Below, piece after piece: positions 37,744 to 46,022 of a DNA stretch of 64,000 nucleotides. Made by a program: the position numbers and the translations under genes. Source of the DNA: Lentisphaeria bacterium (GTDB taxonomy: Bacteria > Verrucomicrobiota > Lentisphaeria > Victivallales > UBA1829); the NCBI GenBank assembly GCA_003526375.1, contig DPDG01000114.1, positions 61,615-125,614 of the forward strand. Reading direction: 5' to 3'. Position 1 is the stretch's first letter, and the number at the start of each line of letters is the position of its first letter. Under the pieces are notes generated by a model. The model made no database searches, had not been told where the DNA came from, and saw only the letters and a program-made list of their open reading frames with translations.

Positions 37744-37968
37744 TTATTTGACCCGCCAGAAGCCCCGGGGCGGCACCGGATCATATCCGCCCCTGCAAAG
37801 AGGCTGACAACGCATCAGGCGCCATACGGCAAGACAAAGCCCTTTCAGAACGCCATGGGTCATGATGGCTTCTGCGGCATACGCGGAACACGTCGGAGTA
37901 AAACGACAGCATCTCGGAAGCATGGGAGAGATTGCCTTCTTGTAACACCAGATCATCAGGAGAAGCAA
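37744..37968 (-). CDS. yidD: Membrane protein insertion efficiency factor YidD
   Basis: The conserved YidD core is clear: CYKKAISPMLPRCCRFTPTC, then SAYAAEAIMTHG and CRGGYDPVPP. The protein assists YidC at the inner membrane. The start is uncertain. The frame is open to 38217 across the end of rnpA; a TTG at 37968 or ATG at 37956 gives the normal size of about 70-75 residues, while an ATG at 38109 has a better ribosome site (AGAGGA) but would overlap rnpA by 118 bases with residues that look out of family. Confidence 0.88.
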   Translation of the reverse strand: MLLLMIWCYKKAISPMLPRCCRFTPTCSAYAAEAIMTHGVLKGLCLAVWRLMRCQPLCRGGYDPVPPRGFWRVK

Positions 37969-37991
37969 TCCGGAAAGAGAAAAAGAAAATT

Positions 37992-38420
37992 TTATTTCTG
38001 GGAATGCATCAGGATCTTTGCCCTGAAGAACATCATTTCCATCTGAACGGCAACGTCCTGCATCCTGGCATTCAGAATCTCTCGTCTCGGAATGAAAATC
38101 ATCTGACATGGCATAATCCTCTGCTTCATCAGGCGGAAAGATTCCCACAGCAACCGTCTCGCCCGGTTCCTTCTTACTGCCCGGCGATCGAATCTGCGGC
38201 TGCAGATGATGCCGCATTTCACTGAATCCAGACTCTGATTCCCGTCGGGGACCAGATAAAGCAGAACGGCAAACGGGCTTGTCTGTTTTTTCCCTTTTTC
38301 ACGCACCAGCATGAAATCGGACTTGAGCTTCAACTTGTCATGTTCTGTCAGTGTCTGCTTCAAGATTCTGCCATCCAAACCCGTAGAGACGTTATGAGAT
38401 CCGGCGAAATGTTCCACCAA
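37992..38420 (-). CDS. rnpA: Ribonuclease P protein component
   Basis: Protein subunit of RNase P, which trims tRNA 5' ends. The 142-residue sequence has LKQTLTEHDKLKLKSDFMLV at the start of the conserved part and the RNR box RRAVRRNRARRLLWESFR. The GTG at 38420 with GGAGG 6 bases upstream gives about 20 residues before the usual family start. It lies 39 bases after rpmH, the classic gene order. Confidence 0.93.
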   Translation of the reverse strand: MVEHFAGSHNVSTGLDGRILKQTLTEHDKLKLKSDFMLVREKGKKQTSPFAVLLYLVPDGNQSLDSVKCGIICSRRFDRRAVRRNRARRLLWESFRLMKQRIMPCQMIFIPRREILNARMQDVAVQMEMMFFRAKILMHSQK

Positions 38421-38459
38421 CTGCCTCCCGGATCAGACGGGCAGACAGGGAACTGCACA

Positions 38460-38597
38460 TCAGTCGAGAGCGAGTCTCTTGCGGCCTTTCGCTCTGCGGC
38501 TGCTGAGGACCGCACGTCCGCCGCGGGTCGCCATTCTTGCTCTGAATCCACATTTACGGGCTCTTTTCAGTCTTGAGGGCTGATACGTTCTCTTCAT
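38460..38597 (-). CDS. rpmH: 50S ribosomal protein L34
   Basis: A 45-residue protein reading MKRTYQPSRLKRARKCGFRA, then RMATRGGRAVLSSRRAKGRK and RLALD, an almost canonical bL34 with one extra acidic residue at the end. GGAGAAAGG lies upstream. It heads the rpmH-rnpA-yidD-yidC-jag cluster. No dnaA is found upstream, although that is its neighbour in many bacteria. Confidence 0.97.
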   Translation of the reverse strand: MKRTYQPSRLKRARKCGFRARMATRGGRAVLSSRRAKGRKRLALD

Positions 38598-38689
38598 TTT
38601 TCTTTACCTTTCTCCAGGGAAACCAGTCTTTTCCCTGACTTGTATTGCAAATTTATGTTTTGTTTCATGATTACAAAAAACGAATTGAT

Positions 38690-38717
38690 AAAATAATGCG
38701 TCAACTCCGTTTTTCAA
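38690..38717 (-). promoter_or_regulatory. Possible promoter of the rpmH cluster
   Basis: TTGAAA (38717-38712) and TATTTT (38695-38690) with a 16-base spacer on the minus strand give a leader of about 85 bases. Confidence 0.4.
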
Positions 38718-38756
38718 GGTGTCTGTTCCTGTTTTTTGCTGAAAAATAGCTGATGT

Positions 38757-39248
38757 TTACTTATTTTCTTCTGTCGGAGCGGAAAAATTCAGCTTGACCG
38801 GAGCCAGTGAAGTCGGGAGAAGCTTGAATTTTATCTTATATTCCTTATCCTTTGAAGGGACGGGGAAAAGCATCTTGAAATTCTTGCCGCCGTCCATCTG
38901 CTCCAGCTTCCATGTGTCGCCGGAATAGCTGTCGCCGTCCAATGCGACCGCCACGCAGGGGTATTCGCTGCCGTCGGCAGTCAATACATAGTCGTGAATG
39001 CTGACGGAACGTCCGGCATCCGGTTTCACCGTTACTTCAACCCAGCAGGGGGAGCTGTTTTTCTGGTCTCCGTATGGAGAAGAAACCGCCGGTTTTTCCG
39101 AAGTTGCCGAAGCGGAGACCACGGTGCCGGTTTTAATGAGGTTCGACTCTTCTTTTTCCGACGCATCCGGCGCGGGCGTTTCCTCCTGCGGATAAAGCGG
39201 AAACGAGATTGCCAGTATTGCAAACAGCAGCAGGGAACGGCGAAACAT
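38757..39248 (-). CDS. Secreted hypothetical protein
   Basis: A 163-residue exported protein: signal MFRRSLLLFAILAISFPLYP, an E/S-rich low-complexity stretch (QEETPAPDASEKEES), and a beta-rich domain ending VKLNFSAPTEENK. No family is recognised; the strand pattern suggests a beta-sandwich. AGGAG lies 9 bases before the ATG. Confidence 0.7.
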   Translation of the reverse strand: MFRRSLLLFAILAISFPLYPQEETPAPDASEKEESNLIKTGTVVSASATSEKPAVSSPYGDQKNSSPCWVEVTVKPDAGRSVSIHDYVLTADGSEYPCVAVALDGDSYSGDTWKLEQMDGGKNFKMLFPVPSKDKEYKIKFKLLPTSLAPVKLNFSAPTEENK

Positions 39249-39562
39249 GATAGATTACTCCTGGGTAAAGATTTTATTTTTGCAAAAGTATGATACATTA
39301 TACGGGATATGGCAGGAAATCAAATTTTTATGAGAAAAGTATTTTGGAAAAATTCATGTTTTTCGTAAAAAAATACGCTGAAATCGAATGGCTTATGCAA
39401 AAAAAGCCGGAAAATGATTTGAAATTGGGAAATGAGTGGGTATATTATTTGACTTTTGCCGCTCTCTACTCATTACGACCGGGCGGTGAAGGAGAAAACA
39501 GGGGCACGCGGAAAGGCCGCAGTGCCGGATAACAAACAGTATGAGAATAAGGTAACCTTACT
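39249..39562 (+). other. Intergenic region with the promoter of the rpsP operon
   Basis: There is no convincing gene in this 314-base gap. The left part is the 5' side of the minus-strand secreted-protein gene. A sigma-70-like TTGAAA (39419-39424) and TATATT (39441-39446), spacing 16, face rpsP and would give a leader of about 110 bases. Confidence 0.55.
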
Positions 39563-39868
39563 ATGGTCAGAATCAGACTGAAAAAGACAGGTGCGAAGAA
39601 CTGGATCAGCTTCCGCGTGGTTGCAACAGACATCCGTTCCTCACGCGACGGCTACACCCTCGAAACACTCGGTTTCTATGATCCGAAACAGAGCAATGAG
39701 AAACTCGATGTCGAAAGAACAGAATACTGGCTTTCCCAGGGCGCTCAGATGAGCGAAACTGTGGCAGACATTTACAAGCGCGCCAAAGAGGGCAAATCCA
39801 AGGTCAGAGGCGTTGCTGATCCCTATACCAAGAAAAAGAATTTTAAGAAGGAAGCGGCCGAAGCCTGA
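39563..39868 (+). CDS. rpsP: 30S ribosomal protein S16
   Basis: A 101-residue bS16: MVRIRLKKTGAKNWISFRVV, then SRDGYTLETLGFYDPKQSNE. The basic C-terminal tail (KKKNFKKEAAEA) is typical. It leads the rpsP-khpA-trmD-rplS-rnhB operon. Confidence 0.97.
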   Translation: MVRIRLKKTGAKNWISFRVVATDIRSSRDGYTLETLGFYDPKQSNEKLDVERTEYWLSQGAQMSETVADIYKRAKEGKSKVRGVADPYTKKKNFKKEAAEA

Positions 39869-39956
39869 TCAGTCGTGAGACTGTGATCCTGAGGCGCCGC
39901 ATTTTATGGTGGCGGCGTCATTTGTTTCAGGCGGCCTGAACCTTGGAGTATGTACC

Positions 39957-40319
39957 GTGGTTATCAAGGCATTAATGAAATTGTTCGGCGGCGGACATTC
40001 CGGCGACGAAGATAAGAAGTCTGTTTCGGCGGCTCCCGCAGCTTCCGATTCCGGGAATTCCAATCTGCGTCCGGTTACTTTGAAGGACTTGGAAGGGTTC
40101 GTCGATTATGTCGTCCGCGCGCTGGTTGACAATCCGGATGAGGTCAAGGTAGTGACCGAAACCGATGGCGAAGTCAAAGTCATCAAAATCTCCTGCAGGA
40201 AAGAAGACACCGGAAAGATCATCGGTAAAAAGGGCAAAACCATTATCGCTCTGCGCGCCCTTGTCGCCGGTGCCGCCGGAAGAATGCAGGACAGAGTCAG
40301 CGTTGAGGTGATGGACTGA
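39957..40319 (+). CDS. khpA: KH-domain RNA-binding protein KhpA
   Basis: A 120-residue protein, longer than the usual 75-80 because of an N-terminal extension (about 1-40, rich in G, S and A). The KhpA core follows: LEGFVDYVVRALVDNPDEVK and the GxxG motif in KIIGKKGKTIIALRALV. It should pair with the Jag/KhpB protein. The GTG at 39957 has GGAG 8 bases upstream. Its stop overlaps the apparent CTG start of trmD. Confidence 0.92.
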   Translation: MVIKALMKLFGGGHSGDEDKKSVSAAPAASDSGNSNLRPVTLKDLEGFVDYVVRALVDNPDEVKVVTETDGEVKVIKISCRKEDTGKIIGKKGKTIIALRALVAGAAGRMQDRVSVEVMD

Positions 40320-41020
40320 GTCTGCGTATTGACATCATTACTCTGTTCCCGGAAATCTTTTTCGGTCCCCTCGGATGCAGTATTGTGGGACGCGCAATGA
40401 AAAACGGGATCGTGGAGATCAATGCGGTCAATCTCAGAGACTATACGCATGACAGACACCAGACGGTGGATGACAAGCCGTTCGGAGGCGGTCCGGGAAT
40501 GTTGATGAAGCCCGAACCGCTTTTCGAAGCGGTGGAAGCGTTGAGAAAAGATGATACGAAAGTCATTCTGACCGGTCCGCGCGGGGAGCAGTTCTCGCAG
40601 AAGATCGCTTCGGAGCTGGCGCAGGAAAGTCATCTGGTTATAGTTTGCGGACATTATGAAGGCGTGGATGAGCGCGTGAGGAAGCATCTTGTCGATCGCG
40701 AAATATCGATAGGGGATTATATCCTTACGAGCGGTAATCTTCCGGCAATGGTCATGTGCGATGCGCTGGTGAGACTGATGCCGGGTGCGCTGGGATGTGA
40801 TGAATCGGATGTTGATGAATCCTTTTCGACCGAATCGGGATTCCTGGAATATCCGCAGTATACAAGGCCCGCCGATTTTCGCGGTTGGACGGTGCCGGAC
40901 GTGCTTCTCTCGGGGAATCACGCGTTGATCGAAAAGTGGAGGCGGAACGAGGCTTTCCTTGAAACATTGAGGAGGCGCCCCGATCTCGCTTTGAAGAACG
41001 AATCAAAATCGGAGGATTAA
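40316..41020 (+). CDS. trmD: tRNA (guanine-N1)-methyltransferase, apparent CTG start
   Basis: Methylates G37 of tRNAs that read CNN codons. Family motifs are intact: DYTHDRHQTVDDKPFGGGPG, HYEGVDERV, ISIGDYILTSGNLPAMV, and SGNHALIEKWR. The conserved N-terminus (LRIDIITLFPEIFFGPLGCS) lies upstream of the first GTG (40385), and the frame has no ATG, GTG or TTG before a stop at 40304. A CTG at 40316 has GAGG 7 bases upstream and overlaps the khpA stop as CTGA; a second CTG is at 40322. The 234-residue product has normal length. The rimM gene, usually just upstream, is absent. Confidence 0.9.
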   Translation: MSLRIDIITLFPEIFFGPLGCSIVGRAMKNGIVEINAVNLRDYTHDRHQTVDDKPFGGGPGMLMKPEPLFEAVEALRKDDTKVILTGPRGEQFSQKIASELAQESHLVIVCGHYEGVDERVRKHLVDREISIGDYILTSGNLPAMVMCDALVRLMPGALGCDESDVDESFSTESGFLEYPQYTRPADFRGWTVPDVLLSGNHALIEKWRRNEAFLETLRRRPDLALKNESKSED

Positions 41021-41024
41021 AAAT

Positions 41025-41375
41025 ATGAACGTGATTGACAAAATCGAAAAAATGCAGTGCAAGCAGGATATTCCTGACTTCAACATCGGTGACACCGTAA
41101 AAGTTTACAACAAGATCGTCGAAGGCGATAACGAGCGTATCCAGCTCTTCTCCGGCGTTGTCATCGCAAGAAGGGGCAGCGGAATCCGCGAGACTTTCAC
41201 TGTCAGACGTGTCTCTTTCGGTGTCGGCGTGGAAAAGATTTTCCCGCTTCACACCCCCAGAATCGACAGAATCGAAGTGGAGCGCAGAGGGCATGTCAGA
41301 CGCGCCAAGCTCTACTATCTCAGAGACAAAGTCGGCAAAGCCGCCAAGGTCAAGGAAAAGAAGTTCAACGCCTGA
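41025..41375 (+). CDS. rplS: 50S ribosomal protein L19
   Basis: A 116-residue bL19: DFNIGDTVKVYNKIVEGDNE, RGSGIRETFTVRRVSFGVGV, then GHVRRAKLYYLRDKVGKAAK. It follows trmD by four bases and precedes rnhB, the canonical order. Confidence 0.97.
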   Translation: MNVIDKIEKMQCKQDIPDFNIGDTVKVYNKIVEGDNERIQLFSGVVIARRGSGIRETFTVRRVSFGVGVEKIFPLHTPRIDRIEVERRGHVRRAKLYYLRDKVGKAAKVKEKKFNA

Positions 41376-41392
41376 TCCTCCGTCCTGCGGAC

Positions 41393-42091
41393 ATGACAAA
41401 GAAAAATACCGCCGTCAAAAGTTCTTCTCCGGAAGAATTTCTGTCTGTGCGGGATCGACTCCTCGCCTGCGAAACTGTAAAGTGGGTCGAGGGGTTTTCT
41501 TTTGTCGCCGGCGTCGATGAAGCCGGGCGCGGCTGCATGGCGGGCCCGGTGGTCGCCGCCGCCGTTGTTTTCACCGAGAGAAACCGGATTCCCGCCGGAG
41601 TGTTCGACTCCAAACAGCTTTCCCATGCCGAGCGGATGCGGATGAGGGAACGGATTCTTGCGGAACCTTCCATCCTGTACGCCGTCGGGGAGGTCTCGCC
41701 GGAGGAGATAGACCGGATCAATATTCTCCGTGCCACCTGGAAAGCCATGGGGATGGCGCTGGAGCAGCTGAAAGAAGTTCAGTTCGCCCTGATAGACGGC
41801 AACCCGGTCAAGGGGCTTCCCGTTCCCTCGCAGTCGATCGTGAAAGGCGATGCAAAATCCGCCTCCATTGCTGCGGCAAGCATTCTCGCCAAAACACACC
41901 GTGATCTCTATATGGAGAAGATCGCGGCAGTTTATCCGGAATATCATTTCGAGATTCACAAGGGATATTGCACGGAACTTCATACCGAAGCCGTCCGGAA
42001 GTACGGTCCCTGCCCGATTCACCGCATGACTTTCGAGCCGGTCAGGTCAATCCTGAATCCTCCGACACATATTCAGCCGGAACTGTTCTGA
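41393..42091 (+). CDS. rnhB: Ribonuclease HII
   Basis: Cleaves RNA in RNA-DNA hybrids and ribonucleotides in DNA. The 232-residue protein has a 35-residue N-terminal extension, then VAGVDEAGRGCMAGPVVAAA (catalytic D and E), KQLSHAERM, and DAKSASIAAASILAKTHRD. The last 50 bases overlap the convergent membrane-protein gene, an unusually long tail-to-tail overlap. Confidence 0.95.
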   Translation: MTKKNTAVKSSSPEEFLSVRDRLLACETVKWVEGFSFVAGVDEAGRGCMAGPVVAAAVVFTERNRIPAGVFDSKQLSHAERMRMRERILAEPSILYAVGEVSPEEIDRINILRATWKAMGMALEQLKEVQFALIDGNPVKGLPVPSQSIVKGDAKSASIAAASILAKTHRDLYMEKIAAVYPEYHFEIHKGYCTELHTEAVRKYGPCPIHRMTFEPVRSILNPPTHIQPELF

Positions 42092-43976
42092 TCTTTTCCC
42101 GGATGAGGAGCATTGTATCATAAAGCGTGCGCAGGAAGGCGCAGAGCATGACGAATGCCGTCGCATACGGATTCGCCCAGTAGAAAAGCAGCAGAAAAGC
42201 TCCAAGAAATACCGTTGGCATGAGTGCGTAGCGGAATGCCGCCTGATTTTTCCGCTTTTCCCATAGTTCATGGAGCCCGGTCAGGAAGATAAGCAGAGAG
42301 AGAATCAGTATGAAATATTGTATAAACTGCATGGATTGAGGCGATTCTCCATATTTTTGCAGATTCCAGGGCAGCAGATGAGCCAGCCTCGGCGAGGACA
42401 CCGGCGCGGTCAGGAATACCGACAGGAGAAGCACCATGACGATTCGTATGTTCATGGAGCGTGAATTGTGTTTCCAGAGATCCGTCAACACAACTGCCGC
42501 GGCGAGTCCGGCGAAAACAGGCAGAATGAAGCGCGTTGCATTGTTGAAGACCATCGGATAGCCGAAGAAGAAAAAGACCGGCGGGTAAATCCACCAGCCG
42601 AGAAGAGCCCGGGTACGGCGCGATGAGATGAAAAACAATGCAAGGGTGCCTGTAACGAACCATGCGTGGTTGGAGTTGCAGAGCAGTTTGATTCCGTAGG
42701 GAACCATGCTGAAGGAAAAACCTTTCTGCGTAGCCTCCCCATGGAGGACATAGGGCAGGGTGAACGGATTGCCGAACTGAATCCAGTCCACCGCCAGTTG
42801 AATGGAAAATACCGCGAGAAACGGGAGTGCGCCCGTCAGCAGGAAGCGGAGCCACTGCCGGAACCGGCATAACTGTTCCGCGTAACGCAGATACAGAGCC
42901 AGCAGCATCAGCGGCGCAAAAAGAATATTGTTGACACGGACCAGACATGCCAGTCCGAAAAGAGCGGAAAACAGCGCCAGATTCCATTGGCTGGCTTTCA
43001 TGGATAAAATGAAAGCGAGACAGGCGAAAACGAGCGCTGTGCTGATGGTGTCGCTGACGCAGTTGTAACCGTAAAAGGTATAGAGTTCATACAGCGAATA
43101 GGAAAAGGAGAACTCCGGCAGGGCGGGAAAGGATTTATAGACATATTGTGCATAAAGGTCCTGGCTGCCGATCCAGAAGTAGCGGTGGTGGTAGAGAAAT
43201 GTCATGGCGAGCCAGAGCAGCATTGCGGACAGCGCCGGAATGGCGGCGGAGAGTTTCCGGATGATCCGGTAAGCCATGCAGAGGGCGAACGGCGTCACGA
43301 TAAAACAGTTGAACAGCAGGAACGGCGGATAAAATTCCTGCAGTGTCCGGGCTTTCAGGATAAACTGGAACGGGAGATAGAAAAGCGGGAGCCCGACTGT
43401 ATAGCTCCATTTGCCGGTGAAGTTTCCTGAAGCAATGTCCTTCGCTATCTGGAAGTAGGCGAAATCGTCCGCCTGTCCCTGAACGATGTTTCCGCTTGCT
43501 CCGATCGTGTACAGCATGATTCCGCAGAAAAAGAGAATCAGAGCGCCGAACGGCAGACAGGGCGCATATTTTGAATTCTGTTTCCGGAAGAACAGAATAG
43601 TCAGGAGGAAGCCGCCGGATGCGCATAAGGCGCCGAGAAGCATCATCAGCGGAAGTTGTTCCAATTCATAGGAAAAGGAACGCTTTTCCCTGTTTATGCT
43701 GATCATGACCTCCGGCGACGCCAGGAAGTCGCCTTGCCCCGGAATATGGAACCGGTAGAATGTTATGTCCTTCATGAGCGGCGGCTTTTCGTAACGGTAA
43801 ATCTGCCTGCCGATGATTTCGCATACGGTTTCTTTTTCTGTTATAAGAACCGGCGGACGTTTGAGATTGACATCCCGGAATACGGGGGTGCCGGGCGGCA
43901 GAACAAGCGTTTCCGCTTCTGCGGAGAAGAACAGCGCAGGCAGGAGCAGCAGAATCAGAAGAAAGAATTTTTTCAT
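42042..43976 (-). CDS. Multi-spanning membrane protein, GT-C glycosyltransferase-like
   Basis: A 644-residue protein with a signal or first helix (MKKFFLLILLLLPALFFSAEA), an extracytoplasmic domain, and about 12 helices. After the second helix, QADDFAYFQIAKDIASGN recalls the acidic pair of GT-C glycosyltransferases such as the GT39/ArnT group, so it may move sugars from a lipid carrier at the outer face of the inner membrane. Substrate unknown. I begin at the ATG at 43976; an upstream ATG at 44012 is possible. Confidence 0.6.
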   Translation of the reverse strand: MKKFFLLILLLLPALFFSAEAETLVLPPGTPVFRDVNLKRPPVLITEKETVCEIIGRQIYRYEKPPLMKDITFYRFHIPGQGDFLASPEVMISINREKRSFSYELEQLPLMMLLGALCASGGFLLTILFFRKQNSKYAPCLPFGALILFFCGIMLYTIGASGNIVQGQADDFAYFQIAKDIASGNFTGKWSYTVGLPLFYLPFQFILKARTLQEFYPPFLLFNCFIVTPFALCMAYRIIRKLSAAIPALSAMLLWLAMTFLYHHRYFWIGSQDLYAQYVYKSFPALPEFSFSYSLYELYTFYGYNCVSDTISTALVFACLAFILSMKASQWNLALFSALFGLACLVRVNNILFAPLMLLALYLRYAEQLCRFRQWLRFLLTGALPFLAVFSIQLAVDWIQFGNPFTLPYVLHGEATQKGFSFSMVPYGIKLLCNSNHAWFVTGTLALFFISSRRTRALLGWWIYPPVFFFFGYPMVFNNATRFILPVFAGLAAAVVLTDLWKHNSRSMNIRIVMVLLLSVFLTAPVSSPRLAHLLPWNLQKYGESPQSMQFIQYFILILSLLIFLTGLHELWEKRKNQAAFRYALMPTVFLGAFLLLFYWANPYATAFVMLCAFLRTLYDTMLLIREKIRTVPAEYVSEDSGLT

Positions 43977-44145
43977 CATTATTATTTTCCGGAGATCATG
44001 ATTCATTCTCATATCAATACCGTAAGATATGCCGCAAAGACGCAGAAATCAAATATTTTCGGATAACTCGGCTTGAATTCATGAAAATAAAGTCTAAGTT
44101 TTAATGATGCAGTTGTATTAACGTTAACATATAAAAGGCTTGCGA

Positions 44146-45996
44146 ATGAACATCAACTACAAAATCCGTGCGGTCCAGCTTGACCTGGCGCGTCAGATGG
44201 AGTCTATGGAGTTCCTGAAAGGATTCATCGATTTCATTGCCGAAAACCACTATAACACGCTGTTTCTGTATCTGGAATGGCGTGTCCGGACGAAAACCTT
44301 TGACATCGGCAAAAAGGACGGATATTCCGCGGAAGAACTGAAAGAGATCATCGAATATGCCGAGACGCGCGGCATTGACGTGATCCCGGGACTTGCGGCG
44401 CTCGGACACGCGGAACTTATTCTCGAACAGAAAAAATATGAAAATTACGCGGAACTGCGGAATGGAATCAAGGGGCGTTTCCAAAGCAACGCCCGTCATG
44501 TTTTCTGCCCGTCCCTGCCGGAGACGCGCAAATTCATTGAATCCTACTTTACCGAGGTCGGCAGAATTTTCAAATCGGAGTATATCCATGTCGGAGGGGA
44601 TGAGGCATGGGATATCGGGTTCTGCCCGGAATGCGCGGAGAAAGCCGCGGCGTATCAGGGAGAGCAGGAACTGTATCTGGAACATTTCAAGTTCTGCCAT
44701 CAGGTCGTGACGAAAAAACTCCGCAGACGCATGATGATGTGGGATGATATGTTCGAATATTACCATGACATTCTCGCAAAGATGCCGAAAGACATTATCA
44801 TGGTCAACTGGCAGTATCAGGAGAATGTGACGGGGTATCAGGGGCATTTCGCGAATCTGCTTTTCCGCGACCAGCTTGCGGAATATGAGGAACTCGGTTT
44901 CGATTATCTCGTCGGACCTGCCGATTTCCTCTGGGGCAATGTGGAATCGACCGCCAACTATGCGCGGAACCGTAAACCGCTGGGCGGGCTTCTGACCTCG
45001 TGGGAAAAGAAGACTGCTCTCATGTACAAATTTTTCCCGCTGATGGCGGCTGCCGGCTGGCTCTGGAGCGGAGCCGCGCAGAATGGCGAGGAGGCCATGG
45101 CGCTCGCAGTGAAACAGCTCTTCGGTGTGGATGATGAACTGTTTATCCAGGCGATCATGCAGTATTCTTCCAGAATCAAACGTGTTGCGGCGCTCTCTGC
45201 CGCAGACCTGATGAGCGCCTCGTTTTTCGGTCCGGACCGCTATGAGCTTCATGCTTTGAAAACCATGACTTCGGTCATGATGCAATATTCGGGCAGGCTC
45301 AGGGACTCCCGTGCGGAAGTCGTTCTTGCCGATATCATCGACGATTCCATATTGAAAGTTCTTGCCGCGCGTTCGCAGATCGCCTCGTTCCAGTTGCTCA
45401 ACGGGCAGGAGGCGGAATCCATCGACGGGATCGTCAGTGAGCTGGACGCCGTCGCGGAGAGCCGGATTGCCGCCTGCGAGCTGCACCGCCGGAAATGCGA
45501 CGCGGAACACTTCAAGGCGAATTTCGAACGCTGGCGCAACGCTTTGCTGGAATGTAAGAATGAGGTGAAAAAGAAAGGGCTCATGAGCATCCTGTTCTGT
45601 CTGCCGGACGGATACGGTGCGGAGCGCATCAGGATCTCGGTCAAAAGCGGCGGAAAGTATCAGGAGATCGCTTCCGGCGTCTATAAACACGATCATGACG
45701 CCTTGTTTTACCGCTGTTTCTTCCTGCCGAAAAATATGGAGGTGGAAGCCGTCAGAATCGAAGCTGCCGGATTCGCCGGGCAGGGAGTCTGCCATGTTTC
45801 CGCGAAAACGGGCAAAGGCAGCTTCGCGCCAGCGGCATTATTGAGCGCGGGCGGCATTGCGGAGCATCCGGAACACGTATTGACACCGGATGTCAATTTC
45901 TGTTATCTCGGCAGTCAACGCACCATTGATGCGTTCCGTGACCGGTCCGGTGCGGAAATGGTGAACTGGATTGAAATCGCCATGAAAAAGGCGTAA
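44146..45996 (+). CDS. Glycoside hydrolase family 20 (beta-N-acetylhexosaminidase-like)
   Basis: A 616-residue protein with a GH20 catalytic barrel, starting NYKIRAVQLDLARQ and carrying the hallmark EYIHVGGDEAW with D152 and E153 for substrate-assisted catalysis. No signal peptide and no N-terminal GH20b domain, so it probably acts on imported short glycans. A C-terminal helical and beta region (about 360-616) is not recognised. AAAAGG is 7 bases before the ATG; a palindrome TTAACGTTAA at 44118-44127 may be an operator. It is followed 26 bases later by nagA. Confidence 0.85.
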   Translation: MNINYKIRAVQLDLARQMESMEFLKGFIDFIAENHYNTLFLYLEWRVRTKTFDIGKKDGYSAEELKEIIEYAETRGIDVIPGLAALGHAELILEQKKYENYAELRNGIKGRFQSNARHVFCPSLPETRKFIESYFTEVGRIFKSEYIHVGGDEAWDIGFCPECAEKAAAYQGEQELYLEHFKFCHQVVTKKLRRRMMMWDDMFEYYHDILAKMPKDIIMVNWQYQENVTGYQGHFANLLFRDQLAEYEELGFDYLVGPADFLWGNVESTANYARNRKPLGGLLTSWEKKTALMYKFFPLMAAAGWLWSGAAQNGEEAMALAVKQLFGVDDELFIQAIMQYSSRIKRVAALSAADLMSASFFGPDRYELHALKTMTSVMMQYSGRLRDSRAEVVLADIIDDSILKVLAARSQIASFQLLNGQEAESIDGIVSELDAVAESRIAACELHRRKCDAEHFKANFERWRNALLECKNEVKKKGLMSILFCLPDGYGAERIRISVKSGGKYQEIASGVYKHDHDALFYRCFFLPKNMEVEAVRIEAAGFAGQGVCHVSAKTGKGSFAPAALLSAGGIAEHPEHVLTPDVNFCYLGSQRTIDAFRDRSGAEMVNWIEIAMKKA

Positions 45997-46022
45997 CCAT
46001 ATCAAATAAGGAGCAATGTAAA

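Noticed and set aside
37969..38217. Longer YidD reading from 38109 or 38217
   Set aside because: The extra residues are the out-of-frame reading of rnpA and lack YidD features, although AGAGGA before 38109 keeps a small doubt.
38598..38756. A replication origin with dnaA next to rpmH
   Set aside because: No dnaA gene and no cluster of TTATCCACA-type boxes was seen around the rpmH cluster.
39290..39532. An 80-residue plus-strand frame before rpsP
   Set aside because: It overlaps the rpsP promoter, has no ribosome site and a composition unlike neighbouring genes.
44101..45795. A 564-residue minus-strand frame opposite the GH20 gene
   Set aside because: Shadow frame with no motif, while the GH20 catalytic DE pair is clear on the plus strand.
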